Part shown: in pieces, positions 8,287-18,046 of the stretch
How the letters are laid out: each line of letters begins with the position of its first letter
Position numbering within the stretch: position 1 is the stretch's first letter
Assembly: GCF_003477525.1 (NCBI RefSeq)
Contig: NZ_QUDO01000006.1
Location: forward strand, 1-64,000
Reading direction: 5' to 3'
DNA length: 64,000 nucleotides
Source of the DNA: Ruminococcus sp. AF41-9
GTDB lineage: Bacteria > Bacillota > Clostridia > Lachnospirales > Lachnospiraceae
Translations under genes and position numbers: made by a program
The notes under the pieces: generated by a model
Told to the model about the DNA's origin: nothing
The model's database searches: none
Seen by the model: only the letters and a program-made list of their open reading frames with translations

Positions 8287-9473
8287 ACCAGAGCTACAGT
8301 CTCTCTGCAGATTGCAAGTTCTTCGTTTGTAGGAATTACAGCAACTTTCACTTTGGAATCCGGTGTGGAGATTACGATCTCTTCTCCGCGAACGCCATTA
8401 GCTTCTTTGTCAAGTGTAACTCCAAGGTATCCAAGATAGCTTACAACTTTCTCACGTACAGGAATAGCATTTTCACCGATACCTGCTGTAAATACGATTG
8501 CATCTACACCGTTCATGGCTGCAACATATCCACCAACGAATTTAGCGATACCGTAGCAGAGAACGTCGATTGCGTTTGCTGCATCTTCGTTTCCGCTCTG
8601 AGCTGCATCGTTCAGGTCACGGAAGTCACTGGATAATCCGCCGGATAATCCAAGAAGACCGGATTTCTTATTGAGAACATTCATCATACCTGTGATGTCA
8701 AGGTTCTCTTTCTTAGCGATGAATTCCATGATAGCAGGATCAATGTTACCGGAACGTGTTCCCATAACAACACCTTCAAGTGGTGTAAGACCCATTGTTG
8801 TATCAACACACTGTCCGTTTACAACAGCACTGATGGAAGAACCGTTTCCAAGGTGGCAAACGATAACTTTGGAGTTGTCTTTGTCAAGTCCGAGGAATTC
8901 AACAGCACGTTTGGAAACGAAGCTGTGGGATGTTCCGTGGAAACCATATCTTCTTACTTTGTAGTTCTTGTAATATTCGATCGGAAGACCATAGAGATAT
9001 GCTTTTGCAGGCATTGTCTGATGGAAAGCGGTATCGAATACTGCTACCTGAGGTACACCTGGCATAAGCTCAGAGCATACACGGATACCGATCAGGTTTG
9101 CAGGGTTGTGAAGTGGTGCAAGATCGTTGCACTCTTCTACTGCTGCGATCACTTCATCTGTGATCACTACAGATTTCGCAAATTTTTCACCGCCATGTAC
9201 AACACGGTGTCCAACAGCGTTTACTTCTTTCAGGCTTCCGATTGCGCCTGTTTTGTCATTTGTCAGAGCGTCCAGTACCATCTGGATTGCTTCTTTATGT
9301 GTTGGCATTGCAGCTTCTGTGATCTCTTTGTCACAGCCTGTTTTCTGATATACTAATCTTCCGTCGATACCGATTCTCTCGCAGAGACCTTTTGCAAGAA
9401 CTGCTTCTGAATCAGAGTTGATTAACTGATATTTCAGGGATGAACTTCCACAGTTGATTACTAATACGTTCAT
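8283..9473 (-). CDS. ackA: Acetate kinase
   Basis: A 396-residue acetate kinase, of normal length for the family. It converts acetyl phosphate and ADP to acetate and ATP in the cytoplasm, the energy-yielding last step of acetogenic fermentation. Visible signatures are the N-terminal NVLVINCGSSSLKYQL phosphate-binding segment, the GFHGTSH motif and the HLGNGSSISAV motif. I chose the ATG at 9473, which opens directly with the conserved N-terminus; the longer open frame adds 12 residues with no homology. It lies downstream of pta on the same strand with a 243-base gap that holds a hairpin, so the pair may be transcribed together or partly uncoupled. Confidence 0.98.
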   Translation of the reverse strand: MNVLVINCGSSSLKYQLINSDSEAVLAKGLCERIGIDGRLVYQKTGCDKEITEAAMPTHKEAIQMVLDALTNDKTGAIGSLKEVNAVGHRVVHGGEKFAKSVVITDEVIAAVEECNDLAPLHNPANLIGIRVCSELMPGVPQVAVFDTAFHQTMPAKAYLYGLPIEYYKNYKVRRYGFHGTSHSFVSKRAVEFLGLDKDNSKVIVCHLGNGSSISAVVNGQCVDTTMGLTPLEGVVMGTRSGNIDPAIMEFIAKKENLDITGMMNVLNKKSGLLGLSGGLSSDFRDLNDAAQSGNEDAANAIDVLCYGIAKFVGGYVAAMNGVDAIVFTAGIGENAIPVREKVVSYLGYLGVTLDKEANGVRGEEIVISTPDSKVKVAVIPTNEELAICRETVALV

Positions 9474-9620
9474 TTTAATCTTCTGCTGGCAATAAATTCT
9501 GAACACCATCCCTAATTCCGGTACGGACTATTCAAAAATTTCTGTCAGCTTTTCCTTTCATAATATATAATATAATATTAATATTCTCACCATTTCTCAG
9601 AAAATATGAGTAATGATATC

Positions 9621-9659
9621 AAAGGCATCAGAATCAGAATTCTCTCCTCCGATGCCCTT
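9621..9659 (-). terminator. Hairpin between pta and ackA
   Basis: An inverted repeat AAAGGCATC (9621-9629) / GATGCCCTT (9651-9659) lies about 60 bases after the pta stop codon. On the minus strand only a short T stretch follows, so it is either a weak terminator that lowers ackA read-through or an mRNA-processing structure. Confidence 0.5.
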
Positions 9660-9716
9660 AATTATGTAGTCGATCAAATATCTTCAATCCGGTCCGGATT
9701 GCTGTATGCCAAAGTC

Positions 9717-10730
<1,014 letters not shown>

Positions 10731-10798
10731 TCAAATGGCTCCTTTCATATAGCAGTTATAGTACAACAGTTGTTGTATACCAGCCTGTTACTGTTCTC

Positions 10799-10843
10799 GT
10801 CAGGCGGATAAAAGCATCCGCTTCGCTGCCTGATTCAGTTAAA
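10799..10843. repeat. Short nested-palindrome repeat, copy 2 (best-formed)
   Basis: Outer arms TCAGGC and GCCTGA enclose inner arms GCGGAT and ATCCGC, with TTCGCT between the right arms and CAGTTAAA trailing. It lies in the 349-base gene-free gap between pta and tmcAL, about 70 bases upstream of pta. The rest of that gap is AT-rich towards tmcAL and shows no further clear structure. Confidence 0.65.
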
Positions 10844-11076
10844 GTATCCCTCCATACCTCGCAAACTGATAGTCTGTGAACAATAACGTCCGGCTTCTGC
10901 GCTGTTTTCATTATAACTCCTGAAGCCTTGTATTTCAAGCATTTGAATGGTAGAATATGACATAAAAAAGTTTTTTTTAAAATGCAATATGTAAATTTTT
11001 TATATCACAGAAACTTTTATACCCCAAAAAACTGCCGGAATCTCACGATTTCAGAAAGGAGCATCCACCAGAATTT

Positions 11077-12473
11077 ATGAAAACTGCCGGAATCATCGCC
11101 GAATACAATCCCTTTCACAGAGGACACGAATATCAGATCCAATACACCAAAGAAAAACTGGGGGCAGACTATGTCATTGTCACCATGAGCGGTGACTATG
11201 TCCAGCGAGGCACTCCCGCCCTGATCTCCAAACACCTGCGCGCCGAAATGGCACTGCGCTGCGGTGCCAATCTCGTACTGGAAATGCCCGTTTCCGTCTC
11301 CACCGCCAGCGCAGAAGCCTTCGCCATGGGAGGTGTCTCTCTCCTGGACAGCCTGGGTGTCGTTGACATGCTCTGCTTCGGAAGCGAATCCGGAGAGATC
11401 AGCACTTTACAGAAACTGGCAGAAATTCTCGTAAAAGAGCCCGATGAATATAAACATCTGCTGAAAAGTTTTTTAAGTCAGGGACTCTCTTTCCCCACTG
11501 CCAGAAGTCAGGCTCTCACAGAATACCTCAAAGCCGTCTGCCGCCTCACCAAAGCTAATACTGTTGAGGATTCTGCCACCTTCTCAAGCAATGCTGCCAG
11601 AATCCTCAACACTCCCAACAATATCCTCGGTATTGAATACTGCAAGGCACTCCTGCGCCTGAACAGCAAAATACAGCCCGTCACCATCCGCAGAAAAGGA
11701 ATGGGATACCACGACACCTTTGCAGACTCAGGCTCTCTGACAGAAACTCCTTCTGTATCCGGTACCAATACCACAGGCAGCTCTCTCTCAGGAACCCCTG
11801 ACAGCTTTTCCCCGTCCTTTGCATCCGCATCAGCAATCCGGAACCTGCTTTGCCAGAAAACTTCTGATCCGGAAAGTCCCTGCCCCTCCGGAAATGCCGG
11901 TCTTCCCACCACTCCGGCAGACATCCTTGCATCGCAGATCCGGAAAATGCATTTTTCATCTTCAAAAACATTCTGGATTCCGGAGAATTTCTCACAGAGG
12001 ATGCTCTCGACCCCATCCTCGCCTACTGCCTCCTGCAAAAAAACATCGCAGAACTGGCTTCCTGTCAGGATGTTTCCGGAAATCTTGCCCAGAGAATCAT
12101 GAACCAGAAAAACCTGCTGCACGGATTTTCCCAGTCTGCCGCCCTCCTCAAAACAAAAGAACTGACACAGACACGAATCCAGCGTGCATTACTCCATATC
12201 ATCCTCGGCATCCATCATACACCAGAGCGCATTCCCTATGCCCGTGTTCTCGGCTTCCGCAAAGAGAGCAGCCCTTTATTAAAAGAAATCAAAAAAAACA
12301 GCCGCATCCCTGTAATCACCAAACTGGCAGATGCTTCCAGACAACTGGACCTCTCCTCACAGGCATTGCTGGAAGAAACCACTTTCGCCTCCAACCTGTA
12401 CGAATCCCTTCTCTCTCAGAAAAGCGGAAAAACTTACATTCATGAATATGAGAAAAAAATTATCATCATCTGA
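11077..12473 (+). pseudogene. tmcAL: tRNA(Met) cytidine acetate ligase, frameshifted
   Basis: A TmcAL (formerly YlbM, DUF795) protein, which acetylates the wobble cytidine of elongator tRNA-Met using acetate and ATP. The N-terminus GIIAEYNPFHRGHEYQI holds the nucleotidyltransferase HxGH motif, and FASASAIR is a conserved later motif. The frame beginning at 11077 runs to 12102, but homology leaves it near 11938-11943 and continues in the minus-one frame (E-N-A-F-F-I-F-K-N-I-L, then ILAYCLLQKNIAELA) to the stop at 12473. Adding one C at GATCCGG would restore an I-P-E-N-A-F reading. So one base is missing, either a real mutation or a sequence error. There is also a Ser/Thr/Gly-rich insert of about 35 residues before the ASASAIR motif. 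The gene is convergent with the ABC operon. Confidence 0.85.
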
Positions 12474-12507
12474 ATATGATAACCTGCAGCAAATTCATAA
12501 TAAACAA

Positions 12508-12597
12508 AAAAGAACCATCCGGTCCAGACTGCACAATATTCGGTACTCTGCTATACTTCCCAGAGCACCTGTACCATTCCAGCCAGATGGTTCTTTT
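12508..12597. terminator. Bidirectional terminator between tmcAL and the ABC operon
   Basis: A 12-bp perfect inverted repeat (AAAAGAACCATC / GATGGTTCTTTT) encloses an inner hairpin with CTCTG / CAGAG and GGTAC / GTACC arms. A- and T-runs flank it on both sides, so it can stop transcription from either convergent gene. Confidence 0.8.
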
Positions 12598-12632
12598 CCA
12601 TATTCATTATATTATCATATTCATTATTTTCA

Positions 12633-13421
12633 TTATTCAGAAAGAAGGATTCGGTCATTGTCCAGCTTCTTGCCGGCTCCTGTCTTAAATTTCTCCAGAA
12701 GACCTTCCACTGTCAGGCCCTTTTTCTCCTCTTCCCTGATATCCAGGACGATATTTCCAGAATCCATCATCAGAATACGATTTCCCAGATCCAGCGCAGA
12801 CTGCATATTGTGAGTGATCATCAGACAGGTAAGCTGATGCTCCTCCACAATCCTTTTCGTAAGATTCAGCACCTTCTCCGCGGTTCCCGGATCAAGCGCA
12901 GCCGTATGCTCATCCAGAAGCAGAAGTTTCGGCGGATTCATCGTCGCCATCAAAAGCGTCAATGCCTGTCTCTGACCTCCGGAAAGAAGTCCGACCGGCT
13001 GAGTCATCCGCTTCTCCAGCCCGATATCCAGAAGCTTCAGCTCTTCATGAAATCTCTCTTTCTCCTGACGTGTCACATGAGACAGCCATCCACCTTTTCC
13101 CGCTGCCAGTGCAAGATTCTCCTCAATCGTCATTCCAGGCGCCGTTCCTCTCATCGGGTCCTGATACAGACGGCCGATCGTTTTTGCACGGACATGCTGC
13201 GGCATAAAAGTAATATCCTGTCCATCCAGCATGATCACACCGGAATCTGTCAGAAAATCTCCACAGATTGCATTAAACAACGTTGATTTACCGGCACCGT
13301 TAGAACCAATGATCGTTGCAAAATCACCCTTCTCCAGATTCAGCGACAAATCCCTGATCGCCTGTTTCTCATTGACCGTGCCCGGATTAAAAGTCTTGGA
13401 AATATGTTCAATCTTCAGCAT
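12633..13421 (-). CDS. ABC transporter ATP-binding protein, TrpXYZ-type importer
   Basis: A 262-residue ABC ATPase. It has the Walker A motif GSNGAGKST, the signature LLSGGQRQALTLLMA, the Walker B LLLLDEHTAALD and the switch His in MITHNM. The Glu-His pair after Walker B is characteristic of this branch of importers, which take amino acids or other small substrates through the DUF-type ABC sub_bind family. It lies 3 bases after the permease gene and is the last gene of a three-gene operon controlled by a T-box leader, which points to uptake of tryptophan (see the leader). Confidence 0.9.
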   Translation of the reverse strand: MLKIEHISKTFNPGTVNEKQAIRDLSLNLEKGDFATIIGSNGAGKSTLFNAICGDFLTDSGVIMLDGQDITFMPQHVRAKTIGRLYQDPMRGTAPGMTIEENLALAAGKGGWLSHVTRQEKERFHEELKLLDIGLEKRMTQPVGLLSGGQRQALTLLMATMNPPKLLLLDEHTAALDPGTAEKVLNLTKRIVEEHQLTCLMITHNMQSALDLGNRILMMDSGNIVLDIREEEKKGLTVEGLLEKFKTGAGKKLDNDRILLSE

Positions 13422-13424
13422 AAA

Positions 13425-14351
13425 TCACCGTACTCCCTTCCTGTGAGTCATTCTTCTCTTAATCTGCGGCCACTGTTTCTTCAGATATGGTCCGGAAATC
13501 GCCAGCACAACAATCACAGAAGATACCAGTTTCAGCATAAACGCCGGCATGTTAAATCTCAGAGCAACCGTATATACCAGACGGAAAATAAAAGAACCGA
13601 GCACCATACCCACCGCTCTCACAAAAATTCCGCCTCTGCCAAGGATCGTACCACCGATCAGCAGGGATGCCAGCGCGATCGTAACCATTCCCTGTCCGAT
13701 ATTTATATCCACAGACTTCTGAGACTGAGACAGAAGACATCCGGAAAGCGCTGTAAAAGAGTTCGCAACACAAAGACCTACAATTGTGGTAAATACCGGG
13801 TTAATGGAAGAAGACTTTACCATGTCCGCATTATTTCCGGTCGCCCGGATTGCAAGACCAAGTCTTGTTCTCAGGAAGAATACAAGAAAAGCAATCACTA
13901 CAACTACTGCGATCAGAGCAACCACTATATCGCCTCTTCCTTTCAGCGGTGTTCCCTTCAGAGTTTCCTTCATCATGGAAAACACAGTATCCGTTCTGTT
14001 CATATTGATCAAAGAAGAACCTCCCATCACCGCAATATTTACAGAATACAGACCCGTATTCACAATAATTCCGGCAAGAAGACTGTCAACGCCCAGCTTC
14101 GTCTGAAGTATCGCCGTCACAAATCCGGAACACACACCCGCAGCCATAGCTGCCAAAATTGATAAAAAAGGATGACCGCTGACTGCCACTGCCGCTCCCA
14201 CTGCTGCTCCCAGTGTAAAGCAGCCATCCGTGGAAAGGTCACAGACATTCAGCATAGAATAACTGAGAAACAGGGCAAGAACTGTCAGCGAACAGATCAG
14301 GCCAAGTTTCAGTGCGGTCTCTCCAAGAGAGAGTATCGTCGCAATCGTCAC
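13425..14351 (-). CDS. ABC transporter permease, TrpXYZ-type importer
   Basis: A 308-residue permease of the branched-chain-like (BPD_transp_2) family, with about eight to nine hydrophobic segments and the N-terminal signature MLNVCDLSTDGCFTLGAAVGA. The start is a GTG at 14351: a GGAGG site lies 8 bases upstream, and the encoded protein begins VTIATILSLGETALKLGLI. The longer open frame reaching 14465 runs back through a hairpin and is not supported. It lies between the substrate-binding protein and ATPase genes of the same transporter. Confidence 0.9.
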   Translation of the reverse strand: MTIATILSLGETALKLGLICSLTVLALFLSYSMLNVCDLSTDGCFTLGAAVGAAVAVSGHPFLSILAAMAAGVCSGFVTAILQTKLGVDSLLAGIIVNTGLYSVNIAVMGGSSLINMNRTDTVFSMMKETLKGTPLKGRGDIVVALIAVVVVIAFLVFFLRTRLGLAIRATGNNADMVKSSSINPVFTTIVGLCVANSFTALSGCLLSQSQKSVDINIGQGMVTIALASLLIGGTILGRGGIFVRAVGMVLGSFIFRLVYTVALRFNMPAFMLKLVSSVIVVLAISGPYLKKQWPQIKRRMTHRKGVR

Positions 14352-14425
14352 AATAATTTCCTCCAGTTTACATTTATTTGTTACCCTCCACTCCGTGCCC
14401 GGTAACATGTTATTATTTACATTCA

Positions 14426-14460
14426 AGGAACAGCAACAGAAAAAATCTGCTGCTGTTCCT
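14426..14460 (-). other. Intra-operon hairpin after the binding-protein gene
   Basis: A perfect 10-bp stem AGGAACAGCA / TGCTGTTCCT with a 15-base loop lies between the binding-protein gene and the permease gene. No T-run follows, so it is more likely an mRNA 3-prime stabiliser or partial attenuator, a common device that raises binding protein above the membrane components. Confidence 0.55.
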
Positions 14461-14564
14461 CCCACTCAGAACTATATCATCTGAACATAACTGTTGAACA
14501 CTTTCACAGTCACAAATCAAAGCCCATGAAAAGTCACTCTCTGCAACAGGATTCTGATCTGTTA

Positions 14565-15575
14565 TTATTTCTCCACTTCATCAAAACTCTCTGCTGTAAC
14601 GATCTCATTTACCTGTGTGCAAAGCGGTTCAAAATCTTTCTTAACTGTCTCAAAATCAAGGCCAAGACCCTCGCAGGTTTCTGTATTTACAGTTGCAGTA
14701 CCATTGTCAAAAGTCTCAACTGCTGTTGTTGCAGGATCTGCATCATTCATCAGGATGTCTGCGATCATATCTGCTGTCTTCTGTCCAAGATTTGCATAAT
14801 CAACACCGTATCCGACAAATGCACCATTTAATGCAAAAGAGTCAGCTCCTGTATACTGCGGGATACCTGCATCCATAAATTTCTCATAAATAGAAAGTTC
14901 TGCTGTCATGATGGTATTATCAGTTGGTGTAAATACTGCATCCACGCCATCAGCTACCAGTGCATCTGCTGCAAGCTGTACTTCATCTGTTGTGGTACCT
15001 GTACGCTCTACATACTCAATTCCCTGCTCATCCAGATAATCCTTTGCTTCCTGAATAGCTGTTGTGGAAGAATCCTGTCCGATATCATATAACAGACCGA
15101 TTTTTTTCACATCCGGATTTACTGCCTGAATCAGTTTCATGATAGAAGCAGTATCCAGATAATCACTTGTACCTGTGATATTTGCTCCAGGTGCATCCAG
15201 ATCATCTACAAGACCGCTTCCTACAGGGTCAGATACTGCGGAAAATACAACCGGTGTATCGGTTCCCTCTGTTGCGGACTGCATACGCATTGCTACCGGT
15301 GTTGCCACACCTACCATTAAATCTACATTATCAGCCTGAAAATCAGAAATGATCTGTTCCATAACGTTGGCATCTGCATTGCAGTTATCATAGGATACGT
15401 CAAAATTCACATCCTGCTCTTCCCCGATCTCTTTCAGGCGGGACTGAATATTATCTACAATCTGGTTCAGGGAAGCGTCATCTACATAGTTGCAGATACC
15501 GATCTTGAAATCCTGCGCCATAACCGGTGATGCCATCATCATAGTTGCCATTGCTGTTGCTGCGATTGTTAACAT
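14565..15575 (-). CDS. ABC transporter substrate-binding protein (TrpX-like), suspected frameshift in the signal peptide
   Basis: A 336-residue extracellular binding protein of the ABC_sub_bind (PF04392) family, with two alpha/beta lobes and motifs such as FSAVSDPVGSGLV and PQYTGADSF. The in-frame start at 15575 gives MLTIAATAMATMMMASPVMAQDF, a hydrophobic core with an AxA-type cleavage site but no basic N-region. A better start with a GAGAGG ribosome site is the ATG at 15586, yet it reads ATG AAA AAA GAA TGT TAA. One more A in the six-A run would join it in frame as MKKRMLTIA. So the true N-terminus is probably shifted by a one-base deletion. No lipobox is visible, which is unusual for a Gram-positive binding protein. 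It is the first gene of the T-box-controlled importer operon. Confidence 0.88.
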   Translation of the reverse strand: MLTIAATAMATMMMASPVMAQDFKIGICNYVDDASLNQIVDNIQSRLKEIGEEQDVNFDVSYDNCNADANVMEQIISDFQADNVDLMVGVATPVAMRMQSATEGTDTPVVFSAVSDPVGSGLVDDLDAPGANITGTSDYLDTASIMKLIQAVNPDVKKIGLLYDIGQDSSTTAIQEAKDYLDEQGIEYVERTGTTTDEVQLAADALVADGVDAVFTPTDNTIMTAELSIYEKFMDAGIPQYTGADSFALNGAFVGYGVDYANLGQKTADMIADILMNDADPATTAVETFDNGTATVNTETCEGLGLDFETVKKDFEPLCTQVNEIVTAESFDEVEK

Positions 15576-15809
15576 TCTTTTTTCATAGTCTTTTTCCTCT
15601 CTCTACATCAATTATTTAACAGTCCTTAAATCCGGCTGCCATAGTCTCAGGGATATAAGCCAATCCCTTATTACTGTCTGTGAGAAAGAACTCCCCGGAT
15701 TCCTTTTTCCCGGATGTGTCAATCCTGATGGCTGGTGGTCATTGTTTATTGTGCATCTGGCAACAGAACTATCCTCCCACCCACAAATAATTCATTCTTA
15801 TTCTTAAAT

Positions 15810-16080
15810 AAAAAAATCCGCCACAAGCTATCTGCTGCTTGAGACGGTAATAAGAATCTTATTATCGCGGTACCACTCAAATTGACGAATCGTCCACTTT
15901 CTCATGTACAAACATACACTCCTGATTTATAACGGGTTCGGTTCCCGTCGGTGCCTACTCTCATGCTTATCAAAATTTCGGACCGCCCTCGAAAGGCCAT
16001 TCAACAATCAGTCTCATACGGCTTCTCACCATCTGCCGCTCTCTGGAATAATCCTTAATTGTTTACTTTTCTTTCTCATC
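15810..16080 (-). promoter_or_regulatory. T-box leader, probably tryptophan-specific
   Basis: On the minus strand this leader contains the conserved T-box antiterminator sequence GAGTGGTACCGCG (near 15866-15882) preceded by a Stem I region with an AGAGAG / GGTGAGAAG pattern. The Stem I specifier region reads TTGAATGGCCTTTC, which best fits a UGG (Trp) specifier; this assignment is by eye. After the T-box comes a terminator hairpin (about 15818-15847, CAAGC/GCTTG core with CCG/CGG outer pairs) and seven T residues. Uncharged tRNA-Trp would favour antitermination, so the importer operon is induced by tryptophan starvation. About 235 bases without clear content separate the terminator from the first gene. 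Confidence 0.88.
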
Positions 16081-16095
16081 GGTTTTGTTGTGTTT

Positions 16096-16124
16096 ACTTT
16101 ACCACGCTAATGTGCATATGTCAA
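16096..16124 (-). promoter_or_regulatory. Sigma-A promoter of the T-box leader
   Basis: On the minus strand TTGACA (16119-16124) and TAAAGT (16096-16101) are spaced by 17 bases, immediately upstream of the T-box Stem I. The -35 is perfect, the -10 imperfect. Confidence 0.65.
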
Positions 16125-16155
16125 GACATTTATTTTTTTATTTTGCGGTATTTCT

Positions 16156-16382
16156 GAGGAGGGACGCGAGGAAATGGCAATGCTTCCGGGCACAGTTGAA
16201 GAACCATGTAATTCTAAGGCATTTAGGAATCTGCTAAAACCATGAGCAGCCCTCTCAAACTCGCTCCGTTGCAAACTTCGCTCAAACAGTGATACGGTCT
16301 GCTCATAACGCAGATTCCCAAATACCAAGAATTACAATGAACCTTCAAAAGTGCCCGGAAGCATTGCCATTCCCTCGCTGTT
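16156..16382. repeat. Large hairpin repeat element, copy A
   Basis: A roughly 227-base palindromic element. It opens with GAGGAGGGACG and has outer arms that pair perfectly over 20 bases (16174-16193 with 16351-16370), then imperfectly down to a conserved core at about 16228-16316. The core contains CTCGCTCCGTTGCAAAC and CGGTCTGCTCATAACG and is nearly identical, in the opposite orientation, to copy B at 17755-17981. The outer arms of A and B are unrelated in sequence, yet each is self-complementary. No open reading frame of note is inside. It lies between the T-box promoter and the aminotransferase gene. Confidence 0.8.
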
Positions 16383-16497
16383 TACTGACAAATAACATAG
16401 TCCCTGCGGAAGCTCTGCCTGTACAGAGGCCACCATCTATGCTAAAATATCACATAGAAATCATACACATTGTTTATACAGAAATGAGGAATATCAT

Positions 16498-17589
16498 ATG
16501 TCAACTGCAAAAATGGTCTTTCATGGAAGCGATATTGAAAAAATATGCGAGGTTTATCATCTTAATCCAAAAGATATTGTAAAATTCGGTGCCAATGTAA
16601 ATCCGCTCGGGCTTTCTGAAAATGTAAAAGAACAGCTCGCCGGTCGTCTGGACATTCTGTCCTCCTACCCGGACAGAGATTATACAGCACTCCGCAATAC
16701 CATATCAGAATACTGCTCTGTTCCCTCTGAATTCATTCTTCCCGGAAATGGCTCCAGCGAGCTGATCGCTCTCCTCATCCAGGAACGCAATCCAAAACAT
16801 ACCCTGATTCTCGGACCAACCTACTCCGAATACTCCAGAGAACTCTCTTTTTCCGGAAGTACACAGGAATATTACCACCTGCGTGAAGAAGACAACTTTG
16901 TCCTCAATATAGACGATCTCTGCCAGACTCTTCAGGGAAAATACGACTTCCTGATCATCTGTAACCCAAATAATCCAACTTCCTCTGCCATTTCCAGAGA
17001 AGATTTAAGAAAACTGGTCTCCTTCTGTGCCAGTCAGGATATTTTCGTGATGATTGACGAAACCTATGTTGAATTTGCTCCTGACATTCAGGCAATCACC
17101 GCTGTAACCCTCACCAGAGAATTTACCAATCTTATGGTTCTGCGCGGTGTATCTAAATTCTATGCTGCCCCGGGCATGCGCCTGGGTTACGGAATCACCG
17201 GAAATCTCGAATTTCTCAAAAAAATGAAAGAAAAACAGGTTCCATGGTCATTAAACAGCCTCGGCGCCCTCGCAGGTGAACTTATGTTAAAAGATAAAGA
17301 CTATATTCATCACACCCGGAAGCTCATCCTTTCCGAACGTGACCGTCTGCTCCATGCCCTGCAGAATATCCCCACTTACAAAACCTACCCTGCCTACGCC
17401 AATTTCATTCTCCTGAAAATTCAGAAGCCAGACCTGACCTCTTACGACGTCTTTGATGCCTGCATCCGACAGGGACTCATGATCCGCGACTGCTCCTCCT
17501 TCGAATGCCTCGACGGAGAATTTATCCGTTTCTGCATTATGCTGCCGGAAGACAATACAAAGTTGTTAAATGTATTATCCACATTATAA
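16498..17589 (+). CDS. PLP-dependent class I/II aminotransferase, CobD/HisC-like
   Basis: A 363-residue fold-type I pyridoxal-phosphate enzyme. The start at 16498 has a GAGGA site 8 bases upstream. Motifs are KFGANVNPLGL at the N-terminus (typical of threonine-phosphate decarboxylase and HisC relatives), CNPNNPTS, the DETYVEF strand and the PLP lysine in RGVSKFYAAPGMRLGYG. It could be histidinol-phosphate aminotransferase, L-threonine-O-3-phosphate decarboxylase or an uncharacterised amino-acid transaminase. A clear CobD sits in the cobalamin operon at 47801-48844, so this copy probably has another role. It stands alone, on the opposite strand from its neighbours, and is bracketed by two inverted copies of the hairpin element. 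Confidence 0.85.
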   Translation: MSTAKMVFHGSDIEKICEVYHLNPKDIVKFGANVNPLGLSENVKEQLAGRLDILSSYPDRDYTALRNTISEYCSVPSEFILPGNGSSELIALLIQERNPKHTLILGPTYSEYSRELSFSGSTQEYYHLREEDNFVLNIDDLCQTLQGKYDFLIICNPNNPTSSAISREDLRKLVSFCASQDIFVMIDETYVEFAPDIQAITAVTLTREFTNLMVLRGVSKFYAAPGMRLGYGITGNLEFLKKMKEKQVPWSLNSLGALAGELMLKDKDYIHHTRKLILSERDRLLHALQNIPTYKTYPAYANFILLKIQKPDLTSYDVFDACIRQGLMIRDCSSFECLDGEFIRFCIMLPEDNTKLLNVLSTL

Positions 17590-17754
17590 AAAACGATAAC
17601 TGATATTCCTTACAGTCAAGCGGATATTCTTAATTCGCTTCGTTACCCGATCATAACATCCGGCGAATGAGCGTAATTCACTCTACCAGTCATTTATAAG
17701 CAAAAGGTCTTTATAAGCTGCGAAGCAGCTATCTATCGTTAGTTATTCTGGAAT

Positions 17755-17981
17755 GTCAGGGTGGCAGAAAATACTTTGTTTTGTCTGCATTTGCAGGAGT
17801 CTTAGAGATTCTTGGTCATCAGAAATCTGCGTTATGAGCAGACCGTTTCACTGTCTGAGCGAAGTTTGCAACGGAGCGAGTTTGAGAGGGCTGCTCATGC
17901 CCTTAGCAGATTTCTGATGGCCTAGAATCTCTTAGGCTCCGAAACCGCAGACAAAACAAAGTATTTTCTGCCACACGTCCC
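17755..17981. repeat. Large hairpin repeat element, copy B (inverted)
   Basis: Same family as copy A, in the reverse orientation. The outer arms 17763-17788 and 17947-17972 pair perfectly over 26 bases (they begin GGCAGAAAATAC); the inner arms pair imperfectly, and the core (CTCGCTCCGTTGCAAAC when read on the minus strand) is shared with copy A almost base for base. The end ACGTCCC matches the GGGACG end of copies A and C. It lies in the 457-base gap between the aminotransferase and DUF711 genes. The rest of that gap holds a diverged GCGGAT-type palindrome near 17616-17690 and a terminator. Confidence 0.8.
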
Positions 17982-17995
17982 TTTTCGAAAACATC

Positions 17996-18033
17996 AAAAA
18001 AATACCAGAGACTCCAAACTTCAAAGTCTCTGG
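17996..18033 (-). terminator. Terminator after the DUF711 gene
   Basis: Perfect 9-bp stem CCAGAGACT / AGTCTCTGG with an 11-base loop, followed on the minus strand by TATTTTTTTG. It starts 13 bases after the stop codon of the DUF711 gene. Confidence 0.92.
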
Positions 18034-18046
18034 CATTTTCAATTCT

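Noticed and set aside
17590..18046. CRISPR array or tandem repeats around the hairpin elements
   Set aside because: The repeats are single large palindromes, not regularly spaced direct repeats, and no cas gene is present.
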